From Gnetum montanum (Eukaryota > Streptophyta > Gnetopsida > Gnetales > Gnetaceae), in assembly GCA_015680685.1 (NCBI GenBank), contig MNCI01004224.1, forward strand, positions 69,716 through 133,715: a stretch of DNA of 64,000 nucleotides, written 5' to 3'. Position 1 is the stretch's first letter; each line of letters opens with the position of its first letter. Under the pieces are notes generated by a model. It made no database searches. It was not told the DNA's origin and was given only the letters and a program-made list of their open reading frames with translations. The translations under genes were made by a program, and so were the position numbers. Below are positions 1 to 10,618 of this stretch, one piece after another.

Positions 1-1814
1 TATGTGTGTGTGTGTCATCCATCAGGTAAATTCGTCACCCAATAAGTGTTCGGGCCGATGGGATGAACTGTTTTTCATTCATTGCTAATGTTTGGTTTTT
101 ACCTTTAAGTTACATTGTTGATACTAAGGTATGTTCTTTTGATATGGTAGGCAATGAGATCACTTCATCCATCCATCCAACAAGTCTATGGTTTCCCTTG
201 GCTTGGAAATGTACAGTTTCCTTCCAATAAGAACTTTAACGAATCGGTGACTGGGCATTTCTTAAACTAAGGACGGACTCAAGGATTTGAAACGGGTGTG
301 ACTTCAAGGAAACTTGGTGCTCTTGTGTTGGTCATTCGCTTGGGTGCTTGGTTGTTTTCTTCTTGGGTTTTCTTACCGTTTCGATGTAACCCAATAATCG
401 GAAGCTGAGACAATAAAAATAAAGAAGTCTTTGCATGGTGTGGACCCCACGAATAAAAACACAAAACATAAAAAAGAAAAAAAAATGGAAAAAAATGAAA
501 GAAGAAAAAAAAAGAAGCAAAAAAGCTAAAAGTGAGGATTCAAAGCACACCCCTTAGACGGAATAAATTTGGGCTACAAGCACTGGTTATGGAACCAAAG
601 TGTTCCCTCTAACTAAGGCCCTTCTCGCTTCCCATTCTCTCTGTTGTTTCGTCAGAATGGTGGTGGCTTCTCGAAGTTGCATCCTTGTTACCCAAGTGGA
701 TGATTTCACCAGCTGCATTGATGCGAAGTCACTGGAAGTGGTTGGTTTGAGCCTAGAGTTGGAATGAGTTTCGCCAAGTCACATTAATCATGTAACACAC
801 AAGGGGCTGTCCACCACCTTGTTCTTGGGATTCCATTCCACTTCTCTTCTTCCCATCCTTCTCTCCATTGTTCACCTCATTGCCAGTTGTATCATTGTAT
901 ATACTTTAGTTGATGCTTTGTTTTCTTTTTGGTAAATTCTTCCGGTTAAGACTTTAACTCTTGTTTCCAATGGACATTCCCCGAGCCCACGGACTCTTTG
1001 AATGTGGGATTGTCAGGGCATTAAGGGCATGAGCCTGCTGTGGGGAGGACCCACTGACATTCCTATTTGGAACATTAGTTAACTTCTTTTCCTTAACGTT
1101 TTGCAATTAATTAACATTTTTGTTCATTTCCATCATGACATCCTTTTTATCGATGCCATAGTTGTCCCCTTTTACCTCTCATTCCTATTCCTTTTCTCTC
1201 TCCATTCTAATGCTACCGGAGGTTTGCAATTAGTCATGGAGGTACGGGGCCTGATTTTTCGATTTTTATCCTAAGCCCCGAATTTTTTCGTTTTTCTTCC
1301 TAACCCCTATACCTTCGGTAGTCATCATCTACATTTTCCCAGATCCGTATTAACCATACCACACCTTAGCCAGTGAACTTACACCGAAGCAAGGTATGCT
1401 TTACTTAATGATTCAATTACCCTTGCTAATATATGATGGTGTTGTGTGTGCAGATGGCAGTCATACAACAACAGAATGGATCTGGAACAGACACTTGGAA
1501 TGGAGCAGCGCTGAAGCAGCACGCAAGGAGTGGAATTGATAATGCGCTTACAGACGGACAGTGAAAGGCACAATCTAGGCGTTGGCAGCAACAAGACTCA
1601 TCTCTCCTCTTTTCTCTCAAGCTGCCAACTATGGCCTGATGTCATTGTAATAAGGTGTTCACCCATGTTGTCATGAACACCAATTTTTGTCAAGTCTTGT
1701 AATAAAGACCGTTCACATGTCATCCCATTAGTTCCATTTTCCCTAATAATCCCATACCTACCTGATATCATTGTAAGGAACTCGAGGACGAGTTTTCATT
1801 TAGTCATGGGGGTA
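1..1814 (+). mobile_element. Element A: 3' non-coding module of an Athila-like LTR retrotransposon (5' part outside window)
   Basis: This stretch has no credible reading frame. It matches, in reverse complement, the spacer of element C (about 13400-14970) over its whole length, and more weakly the spacers of B (about 11000-12590) and D (about 46430-47870). Shared landmarks include the line around 725 (ATGCGAAGTCACT), the phrase around 1040 (GGGGAGGACCCACTGAC) and the block 1200-1660. It starts with a short TG microsatellite (1-16). In Athila-type elements a long untranslated region lies between pol and the 3' LTR, which fits this position directly upstream of the PPT and LTR at 1815. It is conserved better than the coding parts seen elsewhere, but its function is unknown. 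Confidence 0.75.
1780..1814 (+). other. Polypurine-tract block of element A
   Basis: The block reads CTCGAGGACGAGTTTTC, then a short spacer, then TCATGGGGGTA, immediately before the LTR start TGATGAGACG. The same arrangement precedes the LTRs at 29591 (plus strand) and those ending at 10618 and 60885 (minus strand). The G-rich run is the likely primer site for plus-strand DNA synthesis. Confidence 0.8.
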
Positions 1815-1840
1815 TGATGAGACGTGATTTGCACTAGGCC

Positions 1841-1951
1841 GCAATATCGCGTACGCGATATTGCGGCTGCCGCGATATCGCATCCCATGTGATATTGCGT
1901 ACGCGATATCGCGTCTTCTCCTGCGATATCACGTACGCAATATCGCGCCCC
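1841..1951 (+). repeat. Palindromic GATATCGCG word array in LTR U3
   Basis: Five to six variants of a word resembling GATATCGCGTACGCGATATC follow one another, for example ATATCGCGTACGCGATAT and its relatives GATATTGCGTACGCGATATC and GATATCACGTACGCAATATC. The array ends about 12 bp before the TATA box. It is dense in CpG, whereas most of the window is CpG-poor. It could bind a transcription factor, form hairpins, or be a recombination-prone site; the sequence alone does not decide. Confidence 0.85.
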
Positions 1952-1962
1952 GCCGCCATTTC

Positions 1963-1970
1963 TATAAATA
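1963..1970 (+). promoter_or_regulatory. TATA box of element A LTR
   Basis: TATAAATA followed by AGAGGCGG, directly downstream of the palindromic array. The same context (TATAAATAAGAGG) is found in the LTRs of element C on the other strand, so it is conserved within the family. Confidence 0.8.
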
Positions 1971-2136
1971 AGAGGCGGCACTCCCCTCATTTCCCAATCC
2001 TGGCTAGTGTAGCGAAGCTCTGGCGGATTGATCACTCCAGAGTTAGAATTTTTCCCCATGTGCCCGCAGTAGGAGTCCTAGAGTGAACGGCTCTTTATTC
2101 GAGCAGCTTGTAACCTGAACCCAAGTTGTGTACAGT

Positions 2137-2142
2137 AATAAA
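2137..2142 (+). terminator. Polyadenylation signal in element A LTR
   Basis: AATAAAG lies about 170 bp after the TATA box, followed by a TTGG/TTTATT context conserved with the C LTRs. It fits the R region of an LTR. Confidence 0.6.
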
Positions 2143-2215
2143 GACGAACTTGTTTGGATAAACCTTGCAGCACGTGGTTTCATTTATTGCTTTATTTCCT
2201 GCTTTCCTAGTGCGT

Positions 2216-2512
2216 TCAAGTACGACTTGATTACGAGCGTCTACGGACGTGTACGGCTAGTCAAGGAATCGGCTGCTTGACGTAATGCATGAGTACGACT
2301 CAATTACGAGGATTGGATGCTTGGCAACCTAGTAGCGTATTCCAGGATTCTGCGCTTGGTAACTCCAGGGTCTAATGTGTACGGCTAGTTGAGGAATTGG
2401 CTGCTCATTGCTAGGCTAGATCGTGTGATAAGTACAACTTAGTTACGAGCACCCACGGGTGTGTACAGCTGGCTAAGGAATCAGCTGCTTATCACACGTA
2501 GGCTAAATAGGT
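2216..2512 (+). repeat. Three-copy tandem repeat inside the LTR (U5 side)
   Basis: A block starting AAGTACGACTTGATTACGAG and ending GGCTAGTCAAGGAATCGGCTG recurs at about 2216-2290, 2291-2413 and 2441-2512. The middle copy carries about 60 extra bases that include CTTGGCAACC and CTTGGTAACTCC. That extra piece resembles the TTGGTAACC phrases found in the downstream parts of the other LTRs in this window. The expansion partly accounts for this LTR being longer (1102 bp) than its relatives (about 800-880 bp). Confidence 0.75.
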
Positions 2513-2916
2513 GCCTCAGTATGACCACTTCGAGCACTTGCGTTACGTGCGGCGATCCCAGTAACGATTAGCGTTTGGTAAGCTGCAGTTGCATAGTTTA
2601 GGGTGTGTCCGGCAAGTGGGAACGGATGCTGACGCTAGTTAATTTAGACTTAGATCTTAGTTAGCGTTAGTTTAGTTTTCTCAACCCTTTCTCCTGGTAG
2701 CATAGAAGATAAGCCAAAAATACCAAAAAAATCACATACCTCAGACTTGCTTAACCATACACCGTGACACATACAAGCAAGCCTGGGAAGACAACGAACG
2801 ATTAACCCCAAGTGTTTCTTGTGGCGTTAAGGCATTTAGTCTATGGAGTTCGACCGGATCGCACGTGTACGCTCGTATTCGTATGGTGGAGTGTAGGGGT
2901 ACCTCGCCACTCATCA

Positions 2917-3222
2917 AGAGTAATCTCAATCTTTATTGCTAGTCATGTAACATGTCCAAGTACGTCACACTCAAACAAAGGTGCCATACAATTACAGACA
3001 TCACACTACGGGCATGCATTGGGAATAACAAACTCTAAGGGAAAGAAATTGAAAACTAAAATTTCCTCCCTACTTCATACATACTATAGACTCCCTCATC
3101 CAAGCTCCTAATTACGGTATTTATAGGCACACCTAGATGAGGCGACATCGGATATTTGACGTTGCTTCTGAGCTCCAACGTCAGGTATTCGATGTTGGGG
3201 CCTAAAAAATGATGACACATCA
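2917..3222 (-). repeat. Truncated older minus-strand LTR, cut by element A
   Basis: The sequence from 2917 aligns with the promoter half of the minus-strand LTR of element E (about 60560-60885). Both have an AATCTTTATT/AATCTTGATTTTTATT start, a run of ACACTCAAA..., a block with CACACTA(C/T)GG, a reverse-strand TATA box (TATTTATAGGC at about 3118), and palindromic words (around 3141-3208, for example CAACGTCAGG and TCGATGTTGG). It ends in ACATCA at 3222, consistent with a TG start on the minus strand. The rest of this LTR would lie upstream of element A, outside the window. Confidence 0.6.
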
Positions 3223-4379
3223 ATCCCTCAAAAAGGTAATAAATATTCAAAAAAAGGAAGACAAATGAAGAAATAAGAAAGAAGAAAAGTTAAATTTGGT
3301 TTCCATTACCACATGACATTCATCTCTTACTTGGAATCACACATGAGCACACAAAAGAATAAGTATGCCCTTTCGCATATGTTGGGACTATCTAAAAACA
3401 AGTGTCATGAAGAGAAGTATTAGGACCATATGGGTCACGTAACCTCCACTTAATATCCTTCTAGAAGCTCATCAAGATGTAATGTACAACCATATTAGTG
3501 GCTAATCCTACCCTACCCTTACGTCAAATAACCCAATCATGGTTCAACTAATCACCCTTTAAAAGCTATATAAGGAGGTGTATGACCATTGAATGAACAA
3601 CATTAAGAAGTACTTTCTCAAGAGAAGATAAGAAAAGAAATAAAATAAAGTAGAGAGATTTGATGGATGAATGAACTTCCTCATATGAAACAATATGAGG
3701 TACTACTCCATTTAAAGTAGATTAAAGATCATTATAAGTCTCCTTAAGAGGCAATGTATTAATGTGTTATTTCATTCATGCTAGCATTAGAATTTTATGA
3801 TTTACCTTCATTTATATATTTCTTCCTCTCTATCAATTTTTATTATTTTGATGATTTCTCTTTGGTTAAATGTTAAATGAATATATCTCCCTTGTGTTTA
3901 TCAAGAAGTATAATAAGAAAAGTAGTTTCATCAATTTTAGCATCTAAGTTATTTCATCTATTTCTTTTTTATTTTATTATCTAAATCATGTCATCATTTC
4001 AATCTTATTTAAATTTTTATTTCAATCTATCAAAAGGTAAGCTTGAGAATCCAAGTACCATAGAGTCAAGACTCCCTTAAAGTGATCTCAAAATGAGTCA
4101 AAGATAATCCTCACAAGTTGTGGATAAATTTTGAGAACTTTCTGTGCATTCCCATTATAAAAAACTAGCCAAAGAAAGAAGCCAACCTATCCATTCATCT
4201 CAAAACTATTTGCCTCTATTAATCCATCTCATGTGATTAATGAACATATGTTTGAAGCCTAATTCTAGCCCATGTTGCATTAGATTAAAGGCTAGAATAT
4301 TATCCCCAAGTTAGCTCTTTCATTAAACTTATCCAAATCCTCATAAATATCAAGCTCTAGTGCACAATCTTATTTTCTA
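3223..4379. other. AT-rich gene-free stretch with one candidate promoter
   Basis: No frame with recognisable protein similarity is seen. A TATATAA box at 3567-3573, followed by a purine-rich leader (about 3600-3660), and a TGTTGGGA start-like sequence near 3380 suggest an eroded plus-strand LTR. I found no partner LTR or primer site, so this stays a guess. Confidence 0.35.
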
Positions 4380-6580
4380 GTGAAATCACAAGTATACCAT
4401 GAATTGTGGTCAACTCATGGTATACTCAAAATTAAAATACCTTTATTTTTTAGTGATAATGACCTCACCATGATCATTGTATTATAGAACAATGTCACCA
4501 TAACTTATGATCCATATCAACTCAGCATAAAAGTCAGAAGTAATAGAATGCCACATATACAAGTGACCATGATCCATGTGTCATGATTTGGAAAATGAAT
4601 CCCTTGATAGAAATTCTAGATTTTTATCAAAATATGAGAAAAATCGATTTATCATGAGTCATGGTATTACAACATGAGTCATGAACTCCCATCACAAGAT
4701 GATCATGGACTATAGTACTTCACCATAAGCTAACTATGATTCATGATGCTTTACCACAAGTTGGCCATGGATCATATTATGTTCACTACAAGTTGATCAT
4801 GAGTCATGGTCAGTTCAACATGACCTAACCATAGGTTGTAAATAAAAAAATAAAATTTTAGGTCAACTTTGAAAGCCCATATCTTCATCATTATTTGATG
4901 TTTTAAGATGATCTTGGGCTCTTTGGAAAGGTATTAAAAAGATATATCTTGAAAAATTTAAGTTCAGTTAGAGTTCATTTAAAGGGTCAAATTTAACTTA
5001 GAATATTATCACTTAGAACTATGTAATTTTGTCAAATGGCTTCACCAAAAGTTTTGGAATAATACCACAAGTCATGGTTGACAACCATGGGCCATGGTGA
5101 AGTCATGATTAACCTTTTAGCATGAGATTTATATCCATAAGTAATAGTGAATTTTTGGTTTTATTCTATAAATATCACAAGCTAGCCACAAATTGTGGTT
5201 TTCTTTACCATGAATCATGGTTAGATCGTGGCATTGCAAAAAACTCAAATTTCTAAAGATTAAAAAATTAAATTCAAACAACACTTGATTTTTTGGAGTT
5301 TCCCCAAGATGCTAAATAATCTATGATGAGGAATTCATTTATTTAATTTTGATTTTGTAGACAAATTTATTGATCCTACTTAAATGACCTTTGATCTTCT
5401 AGGAGAAATGCTAAACTTGAACTATAATGAATTTGGCAAAAATGCTTTGAGGAAATTGTTGATGTTGATAAACCAATGATGGGATAAATTGAAAAATTGT
5501 TGATGACTATTTTTGGATGTTGAATTTAAATAAAAGAGATGAATGAATTATTGATGATTGAAATTAGTGATATGATGATAATTGATGAAATGATGATGAG
5601 ATGCTGAAAATAATTATGAATTAAAAATAATTTTGTAAAACCTTCAATCTTATTATTGCACCATCTTTTACTATCATATCTTGCTACATATTTATGTCTA
5701 AATGATGGGGCCCTAATGGTATATGATGGTATAAGCCTTTTTTTTTATGGAAAATGTGATGTAAATTGAAGAGATGTAGTAGATTAGGAGCATTACTTAA
5801 TTAAATTTGCTCATCAATCTTTTATAAAAGGAAACATAAATAAAATTTCTGATCTTGTCCTATATGACATGAAAATCCAAATATAGATTACATGGCTTTG
5901 GTTCTTATTTTACAAAAATGCAATTTTATCTCCTTTTGAAGTTTGACTATTATCTTTTATCTTCATACTTTAACTTGAATTCTGTGCATTTTCATATATA
6001 AGTATGGCCTTCATTAACTTTGAATTTTGGCTTGTTGTATTCATTTCTTCTTCTTACTTAAATTCCATAACATGAGAATGAAAATTAAGGTATTCTTGAC
6101 TAAAGTGCATGCTAGAATTAACATTGTGTTCAAGCCACCATGAGCTCTTTATAACTCATGGTCTTCATAAATTAAAAGTAGATGCAAAAGGTAATAAATC
6201 TACACTAATAAAAGGCACCTTGACTTGGCCATGATCCTTAGTGAATCACAACCTCAACATAATCCATGGTGAGGCAATCATGAGTTAGTAATTACTTGTG
6301 GTTAAGGTAGAATCTTACTAAAGACAAGGGTAATACTATAGTAGTTCTAGAAGCAATCACAACCATATATAAGCCTTCATAATGCTAGCATGACTTCTGG
6401 TCAAGAGATCATGATCTAGCCATGACTTATGATCAGGGTTCTTAACACCTTGACATACTATAACTTGAACATAATTCATTGTCACACACCATAAGACAAC
6501 AATGAATACACCATTACTCAAGGTCTATAAAATCAAAAATAAGCCACCACTTATGGTCTTAGTTATGGTCAACATTCCAT
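4380..6580. repeat. Region saturated with ACCATGA/TCATGGT words
   Basis: Over about 2.2 kb, short words built on CATGG and its complement recur dozens of times in both orientations. Examples are ACCATGAATTGTGG (about 4397), CATGAGTCATGGT (about 4657), ACCATGGGCCATGGTG (about 5085) and ACCATGAGCTC (about 6138). They sit at irregular spacing in otherwise AT-rich DNA. No gene is visible. The pattern resembles, at larger scale, the palindromic word arrays in the LTR promoters of this window, so this may be part of a long LTR or an old array of that type. Confidence 0.6.
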
Positions 6581-7530
6581 AAAAATTTTCAAACGAGGCT
6601 AGCTAATCTTAAAAGCTTAAAGGGATCTTACTTCAGCTACATAACTATTAACATCCATATTAGTTATATATAAAATATCCTATAAATAACTAATAGAGAT
6701 GCTACAAATCCAGAAAGATCTAGATTTAACCTTGATTTACTAACTCAAAAGGAAATAGTAAAATAGACCAAAATTATTAATTAGGAGCATAAATATAGTA
6801 AGTAATATAGCACAAAAAAATTTTAGAATACTTGCATGTATAATTAAATAATATTTATTTAATGAAGAAGAGAGATTTTCATAGCCACAAAAAGATAAAT
6901 GTTAGAAATATTCACCAAGTACATCATAAAATAGTGCATAAAATATCATACCCAATGACACCTATTTTTCCTCAATTGGAAATCTAGAAATAGTTATTCA
7001 TGTTTTAAATTTACTAAATTAAATAATAAAATATTAATATATAATAAATAATATTAAATTTTCCTAAACGTATAGCACACGCCAAAATGAAAACTGTTCC
7101 TTGAAATCTTATAATCCTAATGGTACAGACAGCAAATTCATATCTATCATATTTTATTATTTATTCACAAAAATAGGCACATATTTCATGTATCCAAAAT
7201 GTATACAAGGTTTCTATTTTACAAAAATACAACATATAAAAAAGTCTCATGTTGTACAGAATTGATCCATCTTTTGTCTCATGTTTTTCTTTTGATGATT
7301 CCTTACCTACTTTGGTCTCTTTGCATTGAAATACAAGAGAAGTCCAAACCCATCAAATAAGCAAGTTTATTATATTTCCCTCTTCATGGAGCATAGGTTC
7401 TAGGCCAAAAGTCTTAAGATATTGTTTAGGTGAAGGTTTCCAATTAAATATTCAAAAATATTTCAAGGTATAGAAATGCTACAAAATTCTTCCAAAAATC
7501 GAGAAGAATGTATATTTTATTCAAGCATAT

Positions 7531-7805
7531 CCAAAGACTAGGTCTTTGTTGTCCTCACTCCAAAAGAATATACTGATAGGTCTTAGAGTTACCTCACTAC
7601 TATCATTGGATTATCCTTTTAATTATTCAATGTCCAAAGATATCACAAATTTGTCCAACAAAAATCCAAAGAGTGTATATTTTAACAAGGCATCTTCAAA
7701 GGCTAGGTCTTGATTACCCTCACTACCAAAGTGACACACTGAAAGGTTTTGGAATAACCTCACTACTATCATCAAATTATCCTTTTAATTATTTAATGTC
7801 CAACA
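7531..7805. repeat. Two-copy imperfect tandem repeat, unit about 160 bp
   Basis: The phrase CAAAG(A/G)CTAGGTCTT, followed by CCTCACT...ACCTCACTACTATCAT and ATTATCCTTTTAATTATT, occurs at about 7531-7640 and again at about 7692-7805. It is non-coding. Confidence 0.75.
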
Positions 7806-8086
7806 TAGAAAAAAGTCCATGATAGTCAAAATTCTACAAAATTTTTGCAAAATCATGTTCATATCAATAGCTAATCCAAAATAATCATAAAATATTCAAG
7901 AAGCACATTGGATAAAGTTTCCACTCCATAAATTCACCAAAAGATAAAAAATATATTGGACATAATTAAAATATTATTTTTCATAAAAACATGCCCAAAA
8001 TATGGAAAATTCAATAGAATCTTAGCATAATAATCAAAATTGTAAAAGAATAGCAGAAGATCACAAAGTAGAGAGGAGAAATACAA

Positions 8087-8263
8087 AATCCACAACAATG
8101 TAGGGTAGCCACATAAAAATAAACATTAAATAATCTTTCTTATTGAACCCACAACAAAATAGAATAACCATATAAAAAGAAGCTAAAATAATGTTTCTTA
8201 CAAGATCCACAATAAAATAGAGTATCCATATGAAAAAGAAACTAAAATAATCTTTCTTACTTA
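8087..8263. repeat. Three-copy tandem repeat, unit about 57-60 bp
   Basis: Copies begin ATCCACAACAATGTAGGGTA (8087), CCCACAACAAAATAGAATAA (8147) and ATCCACAATAAAATAGAGTA (8204). Each continues with CCATAT/ACATAAAAA...AAATAAT(C/G)TTTCTTA. Confidence 0.8.
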
Positions 8264-9185
8264 TGATGATAGAGCTCTGAGAACCTTCTTAGCACCTTCC
8301 TTTTCTACTTAATGCTCTTAATTTATTTTGCTTCACTTAATCCATCACACTCAAACCCCTTCTACAAACTGTGATGATATATATATATAAGACCACCATC
8401 TATTTATAGTGGAAAGAATGGAAGAAAACAATCTTAAATCAGCTTCAAAATAAATTAAAGAGGGCCAAAAATGTATTTAAGGAAAAATGTGATAGAACAT
8501 GATTTCAGAAAACAATAGTTGCAAAATCAAATGATGGAAATAGATGGTAGAAAATAAGTGGTAGAGAGGCTTCAAAAGAAAACACCTTATGGAAGCAGAG
8601 GAGGAAAAAGATATAGCTTACATATATATGATATATAACATATATATAATTTTCCTTTACCTTTTTCCTTTTTTCACATGCACGTGCTTCTGAATTCATT
8701 TTATATTTTGATTTTTACTTTTTATCCCTTTTTCAAGAAAGCATTCTCATAAGTTTGCTTATAGTTTCTTTGCTCTAAACCAAATTTTGTTTAAACCTAT
8801 GGGATCTTTAACAAGTGCTCTACCAAATCATATGTTGAAATATTATCTAAGCTTCACTTATCAAGGTCACCCAGTTCAAATGTTGTAACTTTTATGATAT
8901 TTTAGCAAACTAAAAAATGTGATATCTCAAAAATTGTAGCTCCAATTATAATGAACCAAGAGTTAAAACCTACAATTTTAAATATCCTAGACACATAGAT
9001 AAGGTCAAATTCTAGGTAGGACATCATCCTAAGGTACTTCCTTAAGAAATCTAATTTATGCAATATTTAATTATAATTAAAAGTGAGCTCCAAATTTTAG
9101 TTTGATAACAAAAGGTAACAAAGAATATAATTTGGGTAGGATTAGGATTTAAAATTACTCTATGAATAGAGTATCATATAATCAC

Positions 9186-9312
9186 ATATGCATAATTAAA
9201 TGTGTATAATAAAAAATAAACATACATAACTAAATGTACATAATAAAGATTGAATATATATAACTAAATATGCATAAAGAGTAAAATATGCATAATCAAA
9301 TACTTATAAAGG
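9186..9312. repeat. Four-copy tandem repeat, unit about 30-36 bp
   Basis: Variants of ATATGCATAATTAAATGTGT/ATACATAACTAAATGTACAT alternate with AATAAA-rich linkers four times. The array is very AT-rich and non-coding. Confidence 0.7.
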
Positions 9313-9798
9313 AATGATAACTAACAAAAAGAAAAATTTCCTAGGGTAACTATATTTTAACATTTAATCATAAAATATATTAAAGGCCTATGACTGAGTT
9401 TCAAAAGTAAATAAAGACTACAAAACATTAACAAATATCCTAACAAGTACATTGCATTCAATTATGTAGGAAACTAATAACAACAACAAAAATAATAACA
9501 ATAACAATAAGCTAATCTATTGAAATGTATCTAAAAATATTCAATAATTAATCACATGTATTAAATTAAATAATTAAATTTATGTAAATTTTCAGGTTTT
9601 GACAATAGCCCTAAAAAATATGATACTAGCTAGAAGCAACAAAGAAAGAAAATGCATCAAAGTTGTGCAAATTTGCATGCACCAAGAACACATGCATTAG
9701 ACTAGCTAATTAAGAGGATAAACATAAAATTGGACATTAGTCTTCAACTTGTATTCTATTTTATCTTACAATAAGCATAAATTTATAAACAATAAAAA

Positions 9799-10618
9799 TG
9801 ATGAGTAGATAGGTAGCCCTACGCTCAACAATACGAATCATTAAGGCATTACATGCGATCTAGTTGAATTCCATGGACCTATAGTTCTCTAGTACACTAG
9901 CTCTTCTAGGAAGTGAAATGGGTGTTGTGAACGTTCGTTGTCTTCCCAACTACACTTGTGAGACTTAAGGGTATGACTTAAGTGTAATTGAGGTATATGA
10001 TTTTTCTTATTTAAGATTTTATAGATTTGATCACCTACAACAAAAATGAAGAGTATAACAATTTAAAATCTAATTCATTATTGCCTATCTAGCTTAACAC
10101 AAGTAGTCACCCCACTTTCCTGAACACATATAGCATTGTTGGGCTACCAAACATTAAGCATTGCTAGGTTACTAAGTACTATATGTATGCTTGAAGTGGT
10201 TGTGCTTATGTTCATTAACAATGAGAAATAAATTACTTAATTCAAATGCATAAAGTAAAATGCATGAAAGTAAAGTGCAATAAAGAAAATATTAATCTAT
10301 TCTCAGTGCTACAAGAATTATCAAAAGAGTTTATTTTTATTCGTATCACACTGATGCACTCAGGTACATTAGTGCTAGAACAAAGAACCATACACACTTA
10401 GACTCCTTTTGTGGATACGTAGAAAATATTCTAACTGTGGAGAAAATAAACTATGAGAGCTTTGCTACTTTGACTAAAAAATGAACAAAAAATAATTCAA
10501 AAATTGACTCAAAATGGGAGCCCAAGCGCTATTTTTATAGGCCAAAGTATATACCCCAACATCAGATACTCGATGTTGTCTATTCAATATCAGGGTAGAC
10601 GAAATAAATAATTTATCA
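9799..10618 (-). repeat. 3' LTR of element B (820 bp)
   Basis: It aligns along its whole length with 25768-26583. The plus-strand copy starts TGATGAGTAG and ends TTATCA, followed directly by TACCCCCACAACTAAATGAAAAC, which is the complement of the PPT block. It contains a reverse TATA box around 10535 and a palindromic word (CAACATCAGATACTCGATGTTG-like) at about 10559-10580. Confidence 0.85.

Larger units (their letters stand above)
1815..2916 (+). repeat. 3' LTR of element A (1102 bp)
   Basis: It begins TGATGA just after the polypurine tract and ends with CTCATCA at 2916, giving TG...CA termini. It contains a palindromic word array (1841-1951), a TATA box (1963-1970), a polyadenylation signal AATAAA (2137-2142) and a tandem repeat in the downstream part (2216-2512). 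Its TATA-to-poly(A) part is clearly homologous to the minus-strand LTRs at 12594-13395 and 18662-19386. The sequence after 2916 belongs to a different, older LTR, so 2916/2917 is the insertion junction. The 5 bp following (AGAGT) would be the target-site duplication, but the partner end lies outside the window. Confidence 0.85.
6581..9798. other. AT-rich gene-free stretch
   Basis: No protein similarity or RNA gene is recognised. It contains the three tandem arrays listed separately, AT-dinucleotide runs near 8375-8390 and 8618-8648, and an AAC/AATAAC microsatellite at about 9477-9511. It is the left flank into which element B inserted. Confidence 0.6.

Noticed and set aside
332-550. Minus-strand 72-residue frame rich in Phe
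   Set aside because: It is the complement of an A-rich tract (GAAAAAAAAAGAAG) inside the non-coding spacer of element A. No domain is seen.
7000-9500. Regularly spaced repeats suggesting a CRISPR array or plant satellite
   Set aside because: Copies are few (two to four), imperfect and of differing unit size; the setting is a plant repeat region. They are ordinary short tandem duplications.
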